Source of the DNA: Flavobacteriales bacterium UBA1995
GTDB taxonomy: Bacteria > Bacteroidota > Bacteroidia > Flavobacteriales_D > Sanyastnellaceae
DNA length: 22,468 nucleotides
NCBI GenBank assembly: GCA_002336475.1
Contig: DDCX01000052.1
Span: 1-22,468 of the forward strand
Direction of reading: 5' to 3'
This document shows, piece after piece, positions 15,549 to 22,468 of the stretch (its first letter is position 1; each line of letters begins with the position of its first letter). Both the position numbers and the translations under genes were made by a program. The notes under the pieces were generated by a model. The model worked only from the letters and a program-made list of their open reading frames with translations. It was not told the DNA's origin and made no database searches.

Positions 15549-16166
15549 TCAAGGGGTCCGAATGCAATCTACTGCCGCCGGAAATGCCCTTTCTACAGTC
15601 AGTTCCGCCGGCACCACCAATGCGCTGGGAAACCTTCTTTTCAACGCCTTTTTTGCACGGTGGGCTGCCAATGCGGTTCGAAAGTCACCCACCTGGACCC
15701 CAAAAATGGGAGGATACGGGGTTAAATGGACATCCAAATCCAGTTCAAGCTCAGTAGAAATGTGCTGTCTCAAGGAGCGGGCTGAATCCAATCGGCCCAT
15801 GAAAATCTGCACCCTAAAGCCGGGAATGCGAATGTCTTCTGGGGGAGTGTGCAAAGAATCCAACGCTCCAATTTCATCGGAGATATCCCAAGCCACAGAT
15901 CCCCAAGGAATGTCCCTGAAGGGAACGTCAACGGGCAGTTCCGATAGGGCCTCTTCCGAAGAAGCTGGCGCCACTCCCTCATCATGGGGAGCCTCGACTT
16001 CAGGAGCATCCTCTGTAGGCTCAATGACAGCCTCGGCCGCAGCCTCCTTGGCCGCCTTTCCTTCCCCAAACATTTGCCGCCACCACGAAACATTGTCTTG
16101 GGCGTCCACAGGACTTCCCATCCACAAAAAGACCACAGCCAAGGCCCAAGGGGTTCGCATTTGCAT
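15549..16166 (-). CDS. Exported SPOR-domain protein
   Basis: The 205-residue product has a signal peptide (MQMRTPWALAVVFLWMGSPVDAQ) with a type I cleavage site. An Ala/Glu/Pro-rich acidic linker covers about 36-80. A C-terminal SPOR-like domain at about 116-188 begins GFRVQIFMGRLDSARSLRQ and includes GVQVGDFRTALAAHRAKKALKRRFPSALVV. SPOR domains bind denuded peptidoglycan glycan strands, so a role at the cell wall or septum is likely. No catalytic domain is visible. The start codon shares one base with the PorZ stop (TGATG), so translation is probably coupled. An alternative start is the second Met, two codons on. Confidence 0.8.
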   Translation of the reverse strand: MQMRTPWALAVVFLWMGSPVDAQDNVSWWRQMFGEGKAAKEAAAEAVIEPTEDAPEVEAPHDEGVAPASSEEALSELPVDVPFRDIPWGSVAWDISDEIGALDSLHTPPEDIRIPGFRVQIFMGRLDSARSLRQHISTELELDLDVHLTPYPPIFGVQVGDFRTALAAHRAKKALKRRFPSALVVPAELTVERAFPAAVDCIRTP

Positions 16167-18622
16167 CAGCGCAAGATGACCATTTTGCCCGAAGCTCCGG
16201 TCTTGCCCGCGTCTTCACCGACCAACATAAAATACACGCCCTCGGGAACAGGTTGTCCGAGATCGTTGGTGGTATCCCAAACAGCGCGTCCTCCGGCACT
16301 TTCCAACTTTTTGACACGCTCACCTCCTGCGCTCATAATGTGCACCTCCGATCCAAATGCCAGGCCGTCAATGGTGACCACAGGCTCAAATTCAGGCCGC
16401 CATGGATTGGGGAAAATGCGCAAGCCACCTCCATTGAGCTCCACGGTAAAGTTGGTGGCCTCCCCTCGGTAAGAGGTCAGTCCTTGGGGAGTGGCGAAAT
16501 AAACCAAGCCGCTCTCTTGGTCAATCGCGATGTCGTAGACCTCATTGGACAGCAGCGGGCTATTGTCCACTGTGAAATGGGCCACTTCTGTGCGGCCATC
16601 TGGACTCAGCAAAAAGGCCCCGTTGTTCAGGGTAGCCAGCCACTTTCGGTTGCCACCATCCAAAGCGATGTCTTGGACTTTTTCAGTCTCCAACAAAAAC
16701 TGAAAGTTCCCGTCTTGCTCGATCAAAATTTGCTGCGCATCGAACCCTTCTGCCGTGAACAACGCCTGGGGCTGGTAAAACACCGCCGGACCCTGCAACG
16801 TCCCCACCCAAACCTCACCATCGAGGTCCTCTTCCACCGAAAAAACGAACGAGCTGGGCAAACCGCCCTCTCCTTCCTGCTGGCTCAAAAACCGGACATC
16901 GTCATCGGCAGGGTCAGCTGGCGTGCCCCCAGTGGACATCACCACCACACCTTGACCGCCTCCCATGACGATCCACACCTGTTCTGATTGGGTAGCCAAC
17001 ACACTTGTAAACCGGCTTGAAACATCCAAGCCTTCCACATCAAAGGTGTGCCACTGACCTTCTGCATCCAGCATTTTCAGTGGGTTTTCCGTGCCTTGGT
17101 TCAATACCCAGAGGTTTCCTTGACGGTCAAAGTCTACAGCAGGTGCCGAGCACCGCTGAGTTTCCCAATTGAGGTTCCATTCCAATGGCGCATTGCCCGG
17201 GTTCCAATACTGCGTGATTTGGGCCCCCACCACTTCAATCAGTCCTTCCTCCAGGCTGCCGAAAACAGCACGATCTGGACGGGTAGGGTCAATGCTCACG
17301 TCCATGGGGTCTTGGACTCCACTGCCACCCACTTCACCATCAGGCGGCGGTATCGACCACCAAAAAGCGCCCTTTCGGCCACTGAACCCCTCCCTCCTGT
17401 ATAGCGGAACACCGCTGGATTCAGTGCCTCCGGTTGCCACCCACAAACGGTCATTCCAAGCGTCCAATTTCCACGTGGCATTGGAACTGGGACCATTGGG
17501 AGCAAAAGGACCGTCAAATGCCGCCTGTACTCCACCTCCTTCAAGCCATAACGCGCCCGAATGCGCATTGGCAACCCAGCATCCACCCGCCACCGCCGCC
17601 GCGCCATTGGGTTGCAAGTAAACACTGCCAACATTGCCCCTCAGCACATCAGGTTCCCAGGCCGCTGTGGTTTCCAAAATGCCAAAAGGCGTTGTCGCCC
17701 AGAGGCTCACACCGTCAGACGTTAACCCCGTCCAATCTTCCATGAGGCCTGCCGTCACTTCAGTCCAAGACGGTACACCAGCTTGGGCAACCCAGATTGC
17801 ATCTGGCCCCTGTCGGCGTTCCAACACCGCAAGTCGGCCGTCATCGCCCACCACGACATCATACAAGTCCTCTGCCCCCAGCAAGGACAGACCTTCCTCC
17901 AATTCCCATGTGGCGGGATCACCCGGAAACGCCGCGTTTTCAGCCGCCGACCACAGTCCAGCAGACGTGGCCAACCACCACTTGCCAGCGCTCAAAACAG
18001 CGGCACGTACGGACAACTGTTGACCGTTAAGTTCCAGTTTCCAGGTGTCCCGCACCTCCAGCGCTTCCAGGTCATACTCAACCACACCAATGTCGGTGCA
18101 TACCAAAAGGGACTTGCCCGACACCGCCAATTGGTTGGGCCGCTTGCTGCCCGGCAAATCAGCCTCAGCCAAGTCGCGAACAGACAGCACCCCCCCCAAT
18201 GTTCCGTCGGCATCTATGTCCACCAAATCGAAGGTGCCCTCTTCATAGCCCACTATGGCCTTGCCCCATTCAGGAGCCAGGGCCACAGCGGCGATCTCAG
18301 CTCGGCTCAACCCATCCGCCTTTCCAAACCTCTGAACCTCTCCATTGGCGCGTCCCTCCGAGTCAAGCCCCAATGCGAACACCGCGGTTTCACCCGCCGC
18401 AAACACCACCGTTGCGCCTGGCGCTGCAGCCACCGCCTGTGTCTTGCTGAAGTTAGGCTGGTCTTGCCATGAACCGGTCTCAATTTGTGCCGTGCCCACT
18501 GCGCTGAACAACACAAACAGGACCAAGGTATACCCCGCCCTGAAGGGGTGATTTGCGAAGGCCCAACGGCTCCAGTAATCGCGGCGGTGTGGGTTGTGGT
18601 CCATAAAGTCTGCGTCCAACAT
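16166..18622 (-). CDS. porZ: Type IX secretion system protein PorZ-like, two beta-propellers with CTD
   Basis: PorZ is a cell-surface component of the T9SS attachment complex; in Porphyromonas it delivers anionic LPS to the sortase PorU. The product (818 aa from the ATG at 18622) has a hydrophobic signal segment (YTLVLFVLFSAVGTAQ). Next comes the typical N-terminal start GSWQDQPNFSKTQAVAAAPG..VVFAA with GLSRAEIAAVAL, then two propeller-like regions rich in W, G and D repeats with two-component-regulator-type blades (GNLWVLNQG, EVWVGTLQGPAVF, KWLATLNNGAFLL). The last 85 or so residues (LRIFPNPWRPEFEP...GQPVPEGVYFMLV) form a T9SS sorting/FlgD-like domain. The frame stays open to a GTG at 18658, and ATG 18604 is also possible. 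It lies downstream of the AlbA_2 gene and overlaps the SPOR gene by one base. Confidence 0.82.
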   Translation of the reverse strand: MLDADFMDHNPHRRDYWSRWAFANHPFRAGYTLVLFVLFSAVGTAQIETGSWQDQPNFSKTQAVAAAPGATVVFAAGETAVFALGLDSEGRANGEVQRFGKADGLSRAEIAAVALAPEWGKAIVGYEEGTFDLVDIDADGTLGGVLSVRDLAEADLPGSKRPNQLAVSGKSLLVCTDIGVVEYDLEALEVRDTWKLELNGQQLSVRAAVLSAGKWWLATSAGLWSAAENAAFPGDPATWELEEGLSLLGAEDLYDVVVGDDGRLAVLERRQGPDAIWVAQAGVPSWTEVTAGLMEDWTGLTSDGVSLWATTPFGILETTAAWEPDVLRGNVGSVYLQPNGAAAVAGGCWVANAHSGALWLEGGGVQAAFDGPFAPNGPSSNATWKLDAWNDRLWVATGGTESSGVPLYRREGFSGRKGAFWWSIPPPDGEVGGSGVQDPMDVSIDPTRPDRAVFGSLEEGLIEVVGAQITQYWNPGNAPLEWNLNWETQRCSAPAVDFDRQGNLWVLNQGTENPLKMLDAEGQWHTFDVEGLDVSSRFTSVLATQSEQVWIVMGGGQGVVVMSTGGTPADPADDDVRFLSQQEGEGGLPSSFVFSVEEDLDGEVWVGTLQGPAVFYQPQALFTAEGFDAQQILIEQDGNFQFLLETEKVQDIALDGGNRKWLATLNNGAFLLSPDGRTEVAHFTVDNSPLLSNEVYDIAIDQESGLVYFATPQGLTSYRGEATNFTVELNGGGLRIFPNPWRPEFEPVVTIDGLAFGSEVHIMSAGGERVKKLESAGGRAVWDTTNDLGQPVPEGVYFMLVGEDAGKTGASGKMVILR

Positions 18623-18668
18623 GACGTCGCTTCGGAATGAATTATTGTGTTGCAGCACGGTGCGAAGG

Positions 18669-19433
18669 TCAGGATTCGGGAGGCAATGCGCGAGGGTCTA
18701 CGGGACGCACTCCGCGAGGACGCAATCTCCTCACCTTCGGGGAAGGAGGCAATACCGATAAGTCAAACAATGCAGGGCCCCGCGTTTCCAAATTGGCCAA
18801 GGCCTCTTCATCGGCCAATCCATACATAAAATTGCGGTCTCCGAGCACCATTTCTACAATGCCCCAACCGACCAGAAGGGCCAACAAATCTTCGACGGCA
18901 TGCGCTGGTTTGCGCACGGTTCGAGATACTTGACGGAAGCCGAGCAGCTTGCCATTGCGCCACGATTTGAAAAGCTTCCCTACGTTTTTATCGTATTCAA
19001 AAGCCGGTCGGTCTGCTCGGAAACGGTGGTCCCAACAGCGCGCCAAAACAGCATTGACTTGAATGTTCTCATCCTCAAGCCTCAGAAAAGCAGACCACTT
19101 TCCTTCCTCCACCTCACATCGGTGCGGGCGTTGGCGCGAGGGTTCAACCACCACCTCTACCACGCTTCTCACATCCGCCTTCCATACTTGAGACTGAAAG
19201 GCAACAACAGGCCTGCAATACATCTCTGCGGCGGCCTCCACCATATGCAGCTCCTCATCTACGCGTACTCCACTGACAGTGCCATTGTCCTTGACTCCGA
19301 TCAACAACCTGCCGCCATCGGCGTTGGCAAAAGCCACCAAAGTGCGCGCAATTTTGCGGCTGTCATCGATGCGCGTTTTAAAGTCCTGCTGCTGGTGCTC
19401 CCCTTCTGCGATCATTCGAAGAACATGCGACAT
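18669..19433 (-). CDS. AlbA_2 (Schlafen-like) domain protein
   Basis: The 254-residue protein has an N-terminal AlbA_2 / Schlafen-AlbA domain: EGEHQQQDFKTRIDDSRKIARTLVAFANADGGRLLIGVKDNG, followed by MVEAAAEMYCRPVVAF and a strand VVEVVVEPSRQRPHRC. The family is often annotated as a putative DNA-binding or ATP-binding protein; some members act as nucleases, and the role of the short Bacteroidota form is not known to me. A winged-helix-like region (AVEDLLALLVGWGIVEMV) follows, then a basic Pro/Arg-rich tail. The frame extends to starts at 19475 and 19478, but similarity begins at the Met at 19433. A -7-like CATCTTTG at 19438-19445 lies just upstream. It diverges from rimP and lies close ahead of porZ. 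Confidence 0.78.
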   Translation of the reverse strand: MSHVLRMIAEGEHQQQDFKTRIDDSRKIARTLVAFANADGGRLLIGVKDNGTVSGVRVDEELHMVEAAAEMYCRPVVAFQSQVWKADVRSVVEVVVEPSRQRPHRCEVEEGKWSAFLRLEDENIQVNAVLARCWDHRFRADRPAFEYDKNVGKLFKSWRNGKLLGFRQVSRTVRKPAHAVEDLLALLVGWGIVEMVLGDRNFMYGLADEEALANLETRGPALFDLSVLPPSPKVRRLRPRGVRPVDPRALPPES

Positions 19434-19437
19434 GAAG

Positions 19438-19445
19438 CAAAGATG
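19438..19445 (-). promoter_or_regulatory. Possible -7 box of the AlbA_2-domain gene
   Basis: On the minus strand CATCTTTG matches TAnnTTTG at all but the first base. It ends only four bases before the ATG at 19433, so use of this box would give a leaderless mRNA. No clear -33 element is seen. The box falls inside the longer form of the ORF, which argues for the shorter start if the promoter is real. Confidence 0.3.
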
Positions 19446-19490
19446 TGCCCAAGAGGCCGTGCTGTCTGCGGGCATCACAAGGATTTTGCC

Positions 19491-19498
19491 TACTTTCG
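19491..19498 (+). promoter_or_regulatory. Possible -7 box of the rimP-nusA-infB operon
   Basis: TACTTTCG differs from TAnnTTTG at one base. It lies in the divergent gap, about 80 bases before rimP, and would place the transcript start near 19503, leaving a leader that contains the hairpin at 19525-19549. No TTTG stands at the ideal -33 distance. Confidence 0.35.
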
Positions 19499-19524
19499 CA
19501 CTGTCAACGATGGGAAATGATAAG

Positions 19525-19549
19525 GAAGGGGGGCCGAAAGCCCCCCTTC
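19525..19549 (+). promoter_or_regulatory. Perfect GC-rich hairpin in the rimP leader
   Basis: GAAGGGGGGC at 19525-19534 and GCCCCCCTTC at 19540-19549 pair perfectly over 10 bp around the five-base loop CGAAA. It lies between divergent genes, so no upstream gene on either strand obviously needs a terminator. On the plus strand the following TCTTCTTCCCC is pyrimidine-rich but not a real T run. A 20-codon ORF from ATG 19510 to TAA 19570-19572 runs through the hairpin and ends six bases before the rimP ATG. It may be an attenuator, an mRNA-stability element, or a divergent-gene insulator. Confidence 0.55.
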
Positions 19550-19578
19550 TTCTTCCCCAAAATTGCGATTAAAACCAC

Positions 19579-20049
19579 ATGATCAACGCACAGGATATCC
19601 GCCAATGGGTTGAAGGCCACCTCGCTGAGAGCGGAGGCTTCCTCGTGGACGTCCACGTTTCAGAAGGCGCTGACATTCGGGTTTTGGTCGACGCTCCCGA
19701 GGGCATGCCCATATCGCGCTGCGTGGCCATTTCTAGGCTGATCGAAGACGAACTGGACCGAGACTTGTATGATTTTTCGCTGCAGGTTTCTACCCCCGGA
19801 CTTGACCAACCACTCAAGATCCGGCCTCAGTACGAAAAAAATATAGGCCGAGAAGTTGCTGTCCAACTGCACGATGGACACAAGAATGAAGGCACGCTTA
19901 CAACAGTAACCGACGAAGGCATCACTGTTGAGCATACAGAAAAAAGAAGAATTGAAGGCCGCAAGGCCAAAGAGTGGGTCACAGACCGGCACGAGCTGGC
20001 TTGGGATTCCATTGCAACAACGAAAGTCAAGATTTCATTCAAGCAATAA
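19579..20049 (+). CDS. rimP: Ribosome maturation factor RimP
   Basis: RimP is needed for maturation of the 30S ribosomal subunit. The 156-residue protein matches the family: an N-terminal alpha/beta domain with LVDVHVSEGADIRVLVDAPEGMPISRCVAISRLIEDELD, the conserved LQVSTPGLDQPLK motif, and an SH3-like C-terminal domain (GREVAVQLHDG...GTLTTV...GITVEH). The ATG at 19579 matches the usual start. The stop overlaps the nusA ATG by one base (TAATG). The rimP-nusA-infB order is conserved across bacteria. Confidence 0.95.
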   Translation: MINAQDIRQWVEGHLAESGGFLVDVHVSEGADIRVLVDAPEGMPISRCVAISRLIEDELDRDLYDFSLQVSTPGLDQPLKIRPQYEKNIGREVAVQLHDGHKNEGTLTTVTDEGITVEHTEKRRIEGRKAKEWVTDRHELAWDSIATTKVKISFKQ

Positions 20050-21281
20050 TGGATACGGTGAACCTCGTAGACTCCTTTAGGGAGTTCAAGGAATTGAAGA
20101 ACATCGACCGAGAGACCATGATGGGTATTCTCGAGGAGGTGTTCCGGAACATGATCATCAAAAAGTACGGGGCGGATGACAACTTCGATATCATCATCAA
20201 CCCAGAAAAGGGTGACCTCGAGATTTGGCACAACCGCGAAATTGTAGAGGATGGTAACGTTGAAGACCCCGTCGCAGAAATCGGCCTCACCGACGCTCTG
20301 AAAATCGAAGACGACTTCGAAGTCGGCGAAGAGGTTTCCGAAGAGATCAAACTGGTTGACTTTGGACGTCGGAATGTGCTCTCCATGCGCCAGAACCTGG
20401 CCGGAAAAATCATGGAGCTCGAAAAAGACGCGCTCTACCGCAAATACAAGGACCGCGTTGGCGAAATCATCTCCGCTGAGGTCTATCAAATTTGGAAGCG
20501 GGAAATCTTGCTTGTCGACGACGACGACAACGAGCTCATCATGCCGCGTGACCAACAAATTCCAGGAGACTTCTTCCGCAAGGGAGACGCCGTAAGGGCC
20601 GTGGTCGCAGAAGTTGAGATCCGGAACAACAACCCGCGCATCATCCTGTCCAGAACAGCGCCTGAGTTCCTGTCCCGCTTGTTCGAACAGGAAGTTCCCG
20701 AGATCTACGACGGACTCATCACCATCAAGAAAGTCGTCCGTGCACCAGGCGATCGCGCCAAAGTGGCGGTGGAGTCTTACGACGACCGTGTCGACCCCGT
20801 CGGCGCTTGCGTGGGTATGAAAGGCTCACGCATCCACGGCATTGTCCGGGAGTTGAAGAACGAAAACATCGACGTCATCAACTACACGGCCAACGAGCAA
20901 CTTTTGATCGCCCGTGCCTTAAGCCCTGCCAAGATTTCTTCGATCACCATTAAAGGTGAGCGGGCAGAAGTCTACCTCCAACCCGACCAGGTCTCTCTGG
21001 CCATTGGAAAAGGTGGACACAACATCAAATTGGCCGGGCGCCTGACCGGTTATGAAATCGACGTTTACCGCGAAGGCGAAACAGAAATCGACGATGTCGA
21101 ACTCAAGGAGTTCAAAGACGAAATCGAAGCCTGGATCATCGAGGAGCTCGAGAAGATCGGATGCGACACAGCGCGCAGCGTTCTCAACCTCACGGTAGAG
21201 GACCTGGCCAACCGCACCGACCTCGAAGTGGAGACCGTTGAAGAGGTTATGAAAGTCCTCAAGTCAGAATTCGACGTCTGA
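20049..21281 (+). CDS. nusA: Transcription termination/antitermination factor NusA
   Basis: NusA binds RNA polymerase and controls pausing, termination and antitermination. The 410-residue product has the polymerase-binding N-terminal domain (about 1-130), an S1 domain (about 136-200), KH1 with GMKG at 256-259, and KH2 with GKGG at 320-323. The last 70 residues form an acidic helical region with LTVEDLANRTDLEVETVEEV. The open frame extends upstream to an ATG at 19974 inside rimP, but the start MDTVNLVDSFREFK at 20049 is the family N-terminus and overlaps the rimP stop by one base, suggesting coupled translation. It has no long acidic-repeat tail like that of E. coli NusA. Confidence 0.96.
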   Translation: MDTVNLVDSFREFKELKNIDRETMMGILEEVFRNMIIKKYGADDNFDIIINPEKGDLEIWHNREIVEDGNVEDPVAEIGLTDALKIEDDFEVGEEVSEEIKLVDFGRRNVLSMRQNLAGKIMELEKDALYRKYKDRVGEIISAEVYQIWKREILLVDDDDNELIMPRDQQIPGDFFRKGDAVRAVVAEVEIRNNNPRIILSRTAPEFLSRLFEQEVPEIYDGLITIKKVVRAPGDRAKVAVESYDDRVDPVGACVGMKGSRIHGIVRELKNENIDVINYTANEQLLIARALSPAKISSITIKGERAEVYLQPDQVSLAIGKGGHNIKLAGRLTGYEIDVYREGETEIDDVELKEFKDEIEAWIIEELEKIGCDTARSVLNLTVEDLANRTDLEVETVEEVMKVLKSEFDV

Positions 21282-21338
21282 TCGTTTCACTCCGCTCCCT
21301 CCACCCTCACCCCAACGATAGTCCCCGGAAAGCCGCAC

Positions 21339-22468
21339 ATGTCAGAAGTTTCCAAACCGGTACGCCTCAGTAAAGTTGCCCGAGAATTCAACCTCGGTGT
21401 CGACTCGATCGTCGAATTCCTGTCCTCCCAAGGAATCGAAGTCGAACGCAAGCCCAACACCAAGTTGGAGCCGGAGCAATACGCCTTGGTGCGTTCCAAC
21501 TTCGCCGACGAAAAAGCGGCCAAGGAAAAGTCCAAGCAGAAGTCAAAAACATTGCTAGAGATGGAGGCTCTAGCTGTTGACTCCAAGCGGAAGGCCGAAG
21601 TTGAGGCTGCTGTTGCCCCAGAAGCGACAGCGCCTGCACCGGCACCAACTGCAGCGCCTGCGCCTGCCGTGGAGGCAGTTCCTGCGTCAGAGGTCAAGGC
21701 TCCCGCCGCCGTATCTGAACCTGAGCCCGCTGTGGAAACTGCGCCAGAAATACAGGTTGAACCTAAAGCGGACTCCACCCCGCCACCTGCATCGGTACCT
21801 CAAGCTGAAACGGCAGAAGCAGAGCCCACTACAGTAGCTCCGGCAGCAGAAGCTCCGACAGCAGAAACTCCGACAGCAGAGGTACCCGCCCCAGAAGAAA
21901 AGAAGGCTGGAGAGGAAACACAACCTGCTCCAACGGCCAAGGAAACAGCAACGCCCACCAAACCCAATGTTCCTCCCTCACCTGTCAAAATTGTAGGTAA
22001 GGTTGACTTGGATGCTGTTAATCCTAAGAAAAGGACCAAAAAGACAGCCGCTCAAAAGGCAGCGCCTGCCTCTACAGCCCCGAAGCCAGCGGCTCCTGCC
22101 GCAGCGGCCCCTGCTGCGCCCACTCCTGCGCCAACCTCACCAGCCCAGCCGGTGAAGAAGCCTGAAGTTCAGGTCATGCGTGCGAAAGCAGAAAAGCTGA
22201 CCGGCCCTACCGTCGTCGGAAAAATCGAACTCCCCGTTGAGAAGAAGCCCACTACCGCCGGCGAAAAACGCAAGCGGAAACGCATCACCAAGGTGGACGT
22301 TGAAGCGGCAGGAAAGCAAACTGTCAAGCGCGGGCGCACCGTCACAGGAGGACCCAAAAAAGAAATTTCCGAGAAAGACATTCAAAAGGAAATCAAGGAC
22401 ACCCTGGCACGCTTGAGCAAGGGCAAAAAGACCCAAGCCAGTGCCAAAACGCGACGCGCCAAACGCGA
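21339..22468 (+). CDS. infB: Translation initiation factor IF-2, N-terminal part (runs off the right edge)
   Basis: IF-2 brings initiator fMet-tRNA to the 30S subunit. The first 376 codons are visible and stay open to the window end. Residues 1-52 (MSEVSKPVRLSKVAREFNLG...IEFLSSQGIEVERKP-type pattern) form the small IF2_N domain. A long Ala/Pro/Glu-rich disordered linker follows, with local repeats such as PTAETPTAEVPAPE. Bacteroidota-typical motifs KIVGKVDLDAVN and GPTVVGKIELPV come next. The visible end is a basic stretch with EISEKDIQKEIKDTLARL and TRRAKR. The GTPase and fMet-tRNA domains lie beyond the edge. The ATG at 21339 is 57 bases after the nusA stop. Confidence 0.94.
   Translation, partial: MSEVSKPVRLSKVAREFNLGVDSIVEFLSSQGIEVERKPNTKLEPEQYALVRSNFADEKAAKEKSKQKSKTLLEMEALAVDSKRKAEVEAAVAPEATAPAPAPTAAPAPAVEAVPASEVKAPAAVSEPEPAVETAPEIQVEPKADSTPPPASVPQAETAEAEPTTVAPAAEAPTAETPTAEVPAPEEKKAGEETQPAPTAKETATPTKPNVPPSPVKIVGKVDLDAVNPKKRTKKTAAQKAAPASTAPKPAAPAAAAPAAPTPAPTSPAQPVKKPEVQVMRAKAEKLTGPTVVGKIELPVEKKPTTAGEKRKRKRITKVDVEAAGKQTVKRGRTVTGGPKKEISEKDIQKEIKDTLARLSKGKKTQASAKTRRAKR

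Noticed and set aside
21287..22039. Minus-strand frames rich in Gly/Ala/Ser opposite infB
   Set aside because: They are the antisense of the Ala/Pro/Glu linker of IF-2 and show low-complexity composition only.

Overview
The window comes from a Bacteroidota chromosome, most likely a marine Flavobacteriales or Cryomorphaceae-like lineage with GC above 50% by eye. Four things point there: a complete Alternative Complex III (ACIII) operon joined to cytochrome oxidase genes; a PorZ-type protein of the type IX secretion system (T9SS) with its own C-terminal sorting domain; the rimP-nusA-infB order with a Bacteroidota-style IF-2 N-terminus; and several copies of the Bacteroidota -7 promoter box (TAnnTTTG). 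It looks like core chromosome. I see no tRNA, rRNA, IS element, phage gene or CRISPR array.

Layout. (1) At 1-3473 there is a small conserved Bacteroidota protein on the minus strand with a terminator. It diverges from trhO on the plus strand. trhO converges with, and overlaps by a few bases, the minus-strand pair ruvB-queG. TrhO and QueG both modify tRNA wobble position 34; RuvB is the Holliday-junction motor. (2) At 3535-15481 one long minus-strand operon runs actA-actB-actC-actD-actE-actF-coxB-ctaD. It has a good -7 box in front of actA and a strong hairpin terminator after ctaD. Its products form a quinol:cytochrome c oxidoreductase and the catalytic subunits I and II of an A-type haem-copper oxidase, so it encodes the quinol-to-oxygen end of the respiratory chain. 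Oxidase subunit III is not in the window. (3) At 15549-19433 a second minus-strand cluster holds an AlbA_2-domain protein, PorZ and a SPOR-domain protein. The last two overlap by one base. (4) At 19490-22468 the plus-strand operon rimP-nusA-infB starts, preceded by a leader with a perfect GC-rich hairpin. infB runs off the right edge.

Points that stand out: a long helix/His-rich-loop/helix insertion in cytochrome oxidase subunit II between the membrane anchor and the CuA domain; an EF-hand-like calcium loop inside ActB; a hairpin plus short ORF in the rimP leader; and -7 boxes placed so close to the trhO and albA_2-type starts that those mRNAs may be leaderless. I found no clearly new multi-gene system. 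The CoxB insertion is the best candidate for something undescribed.
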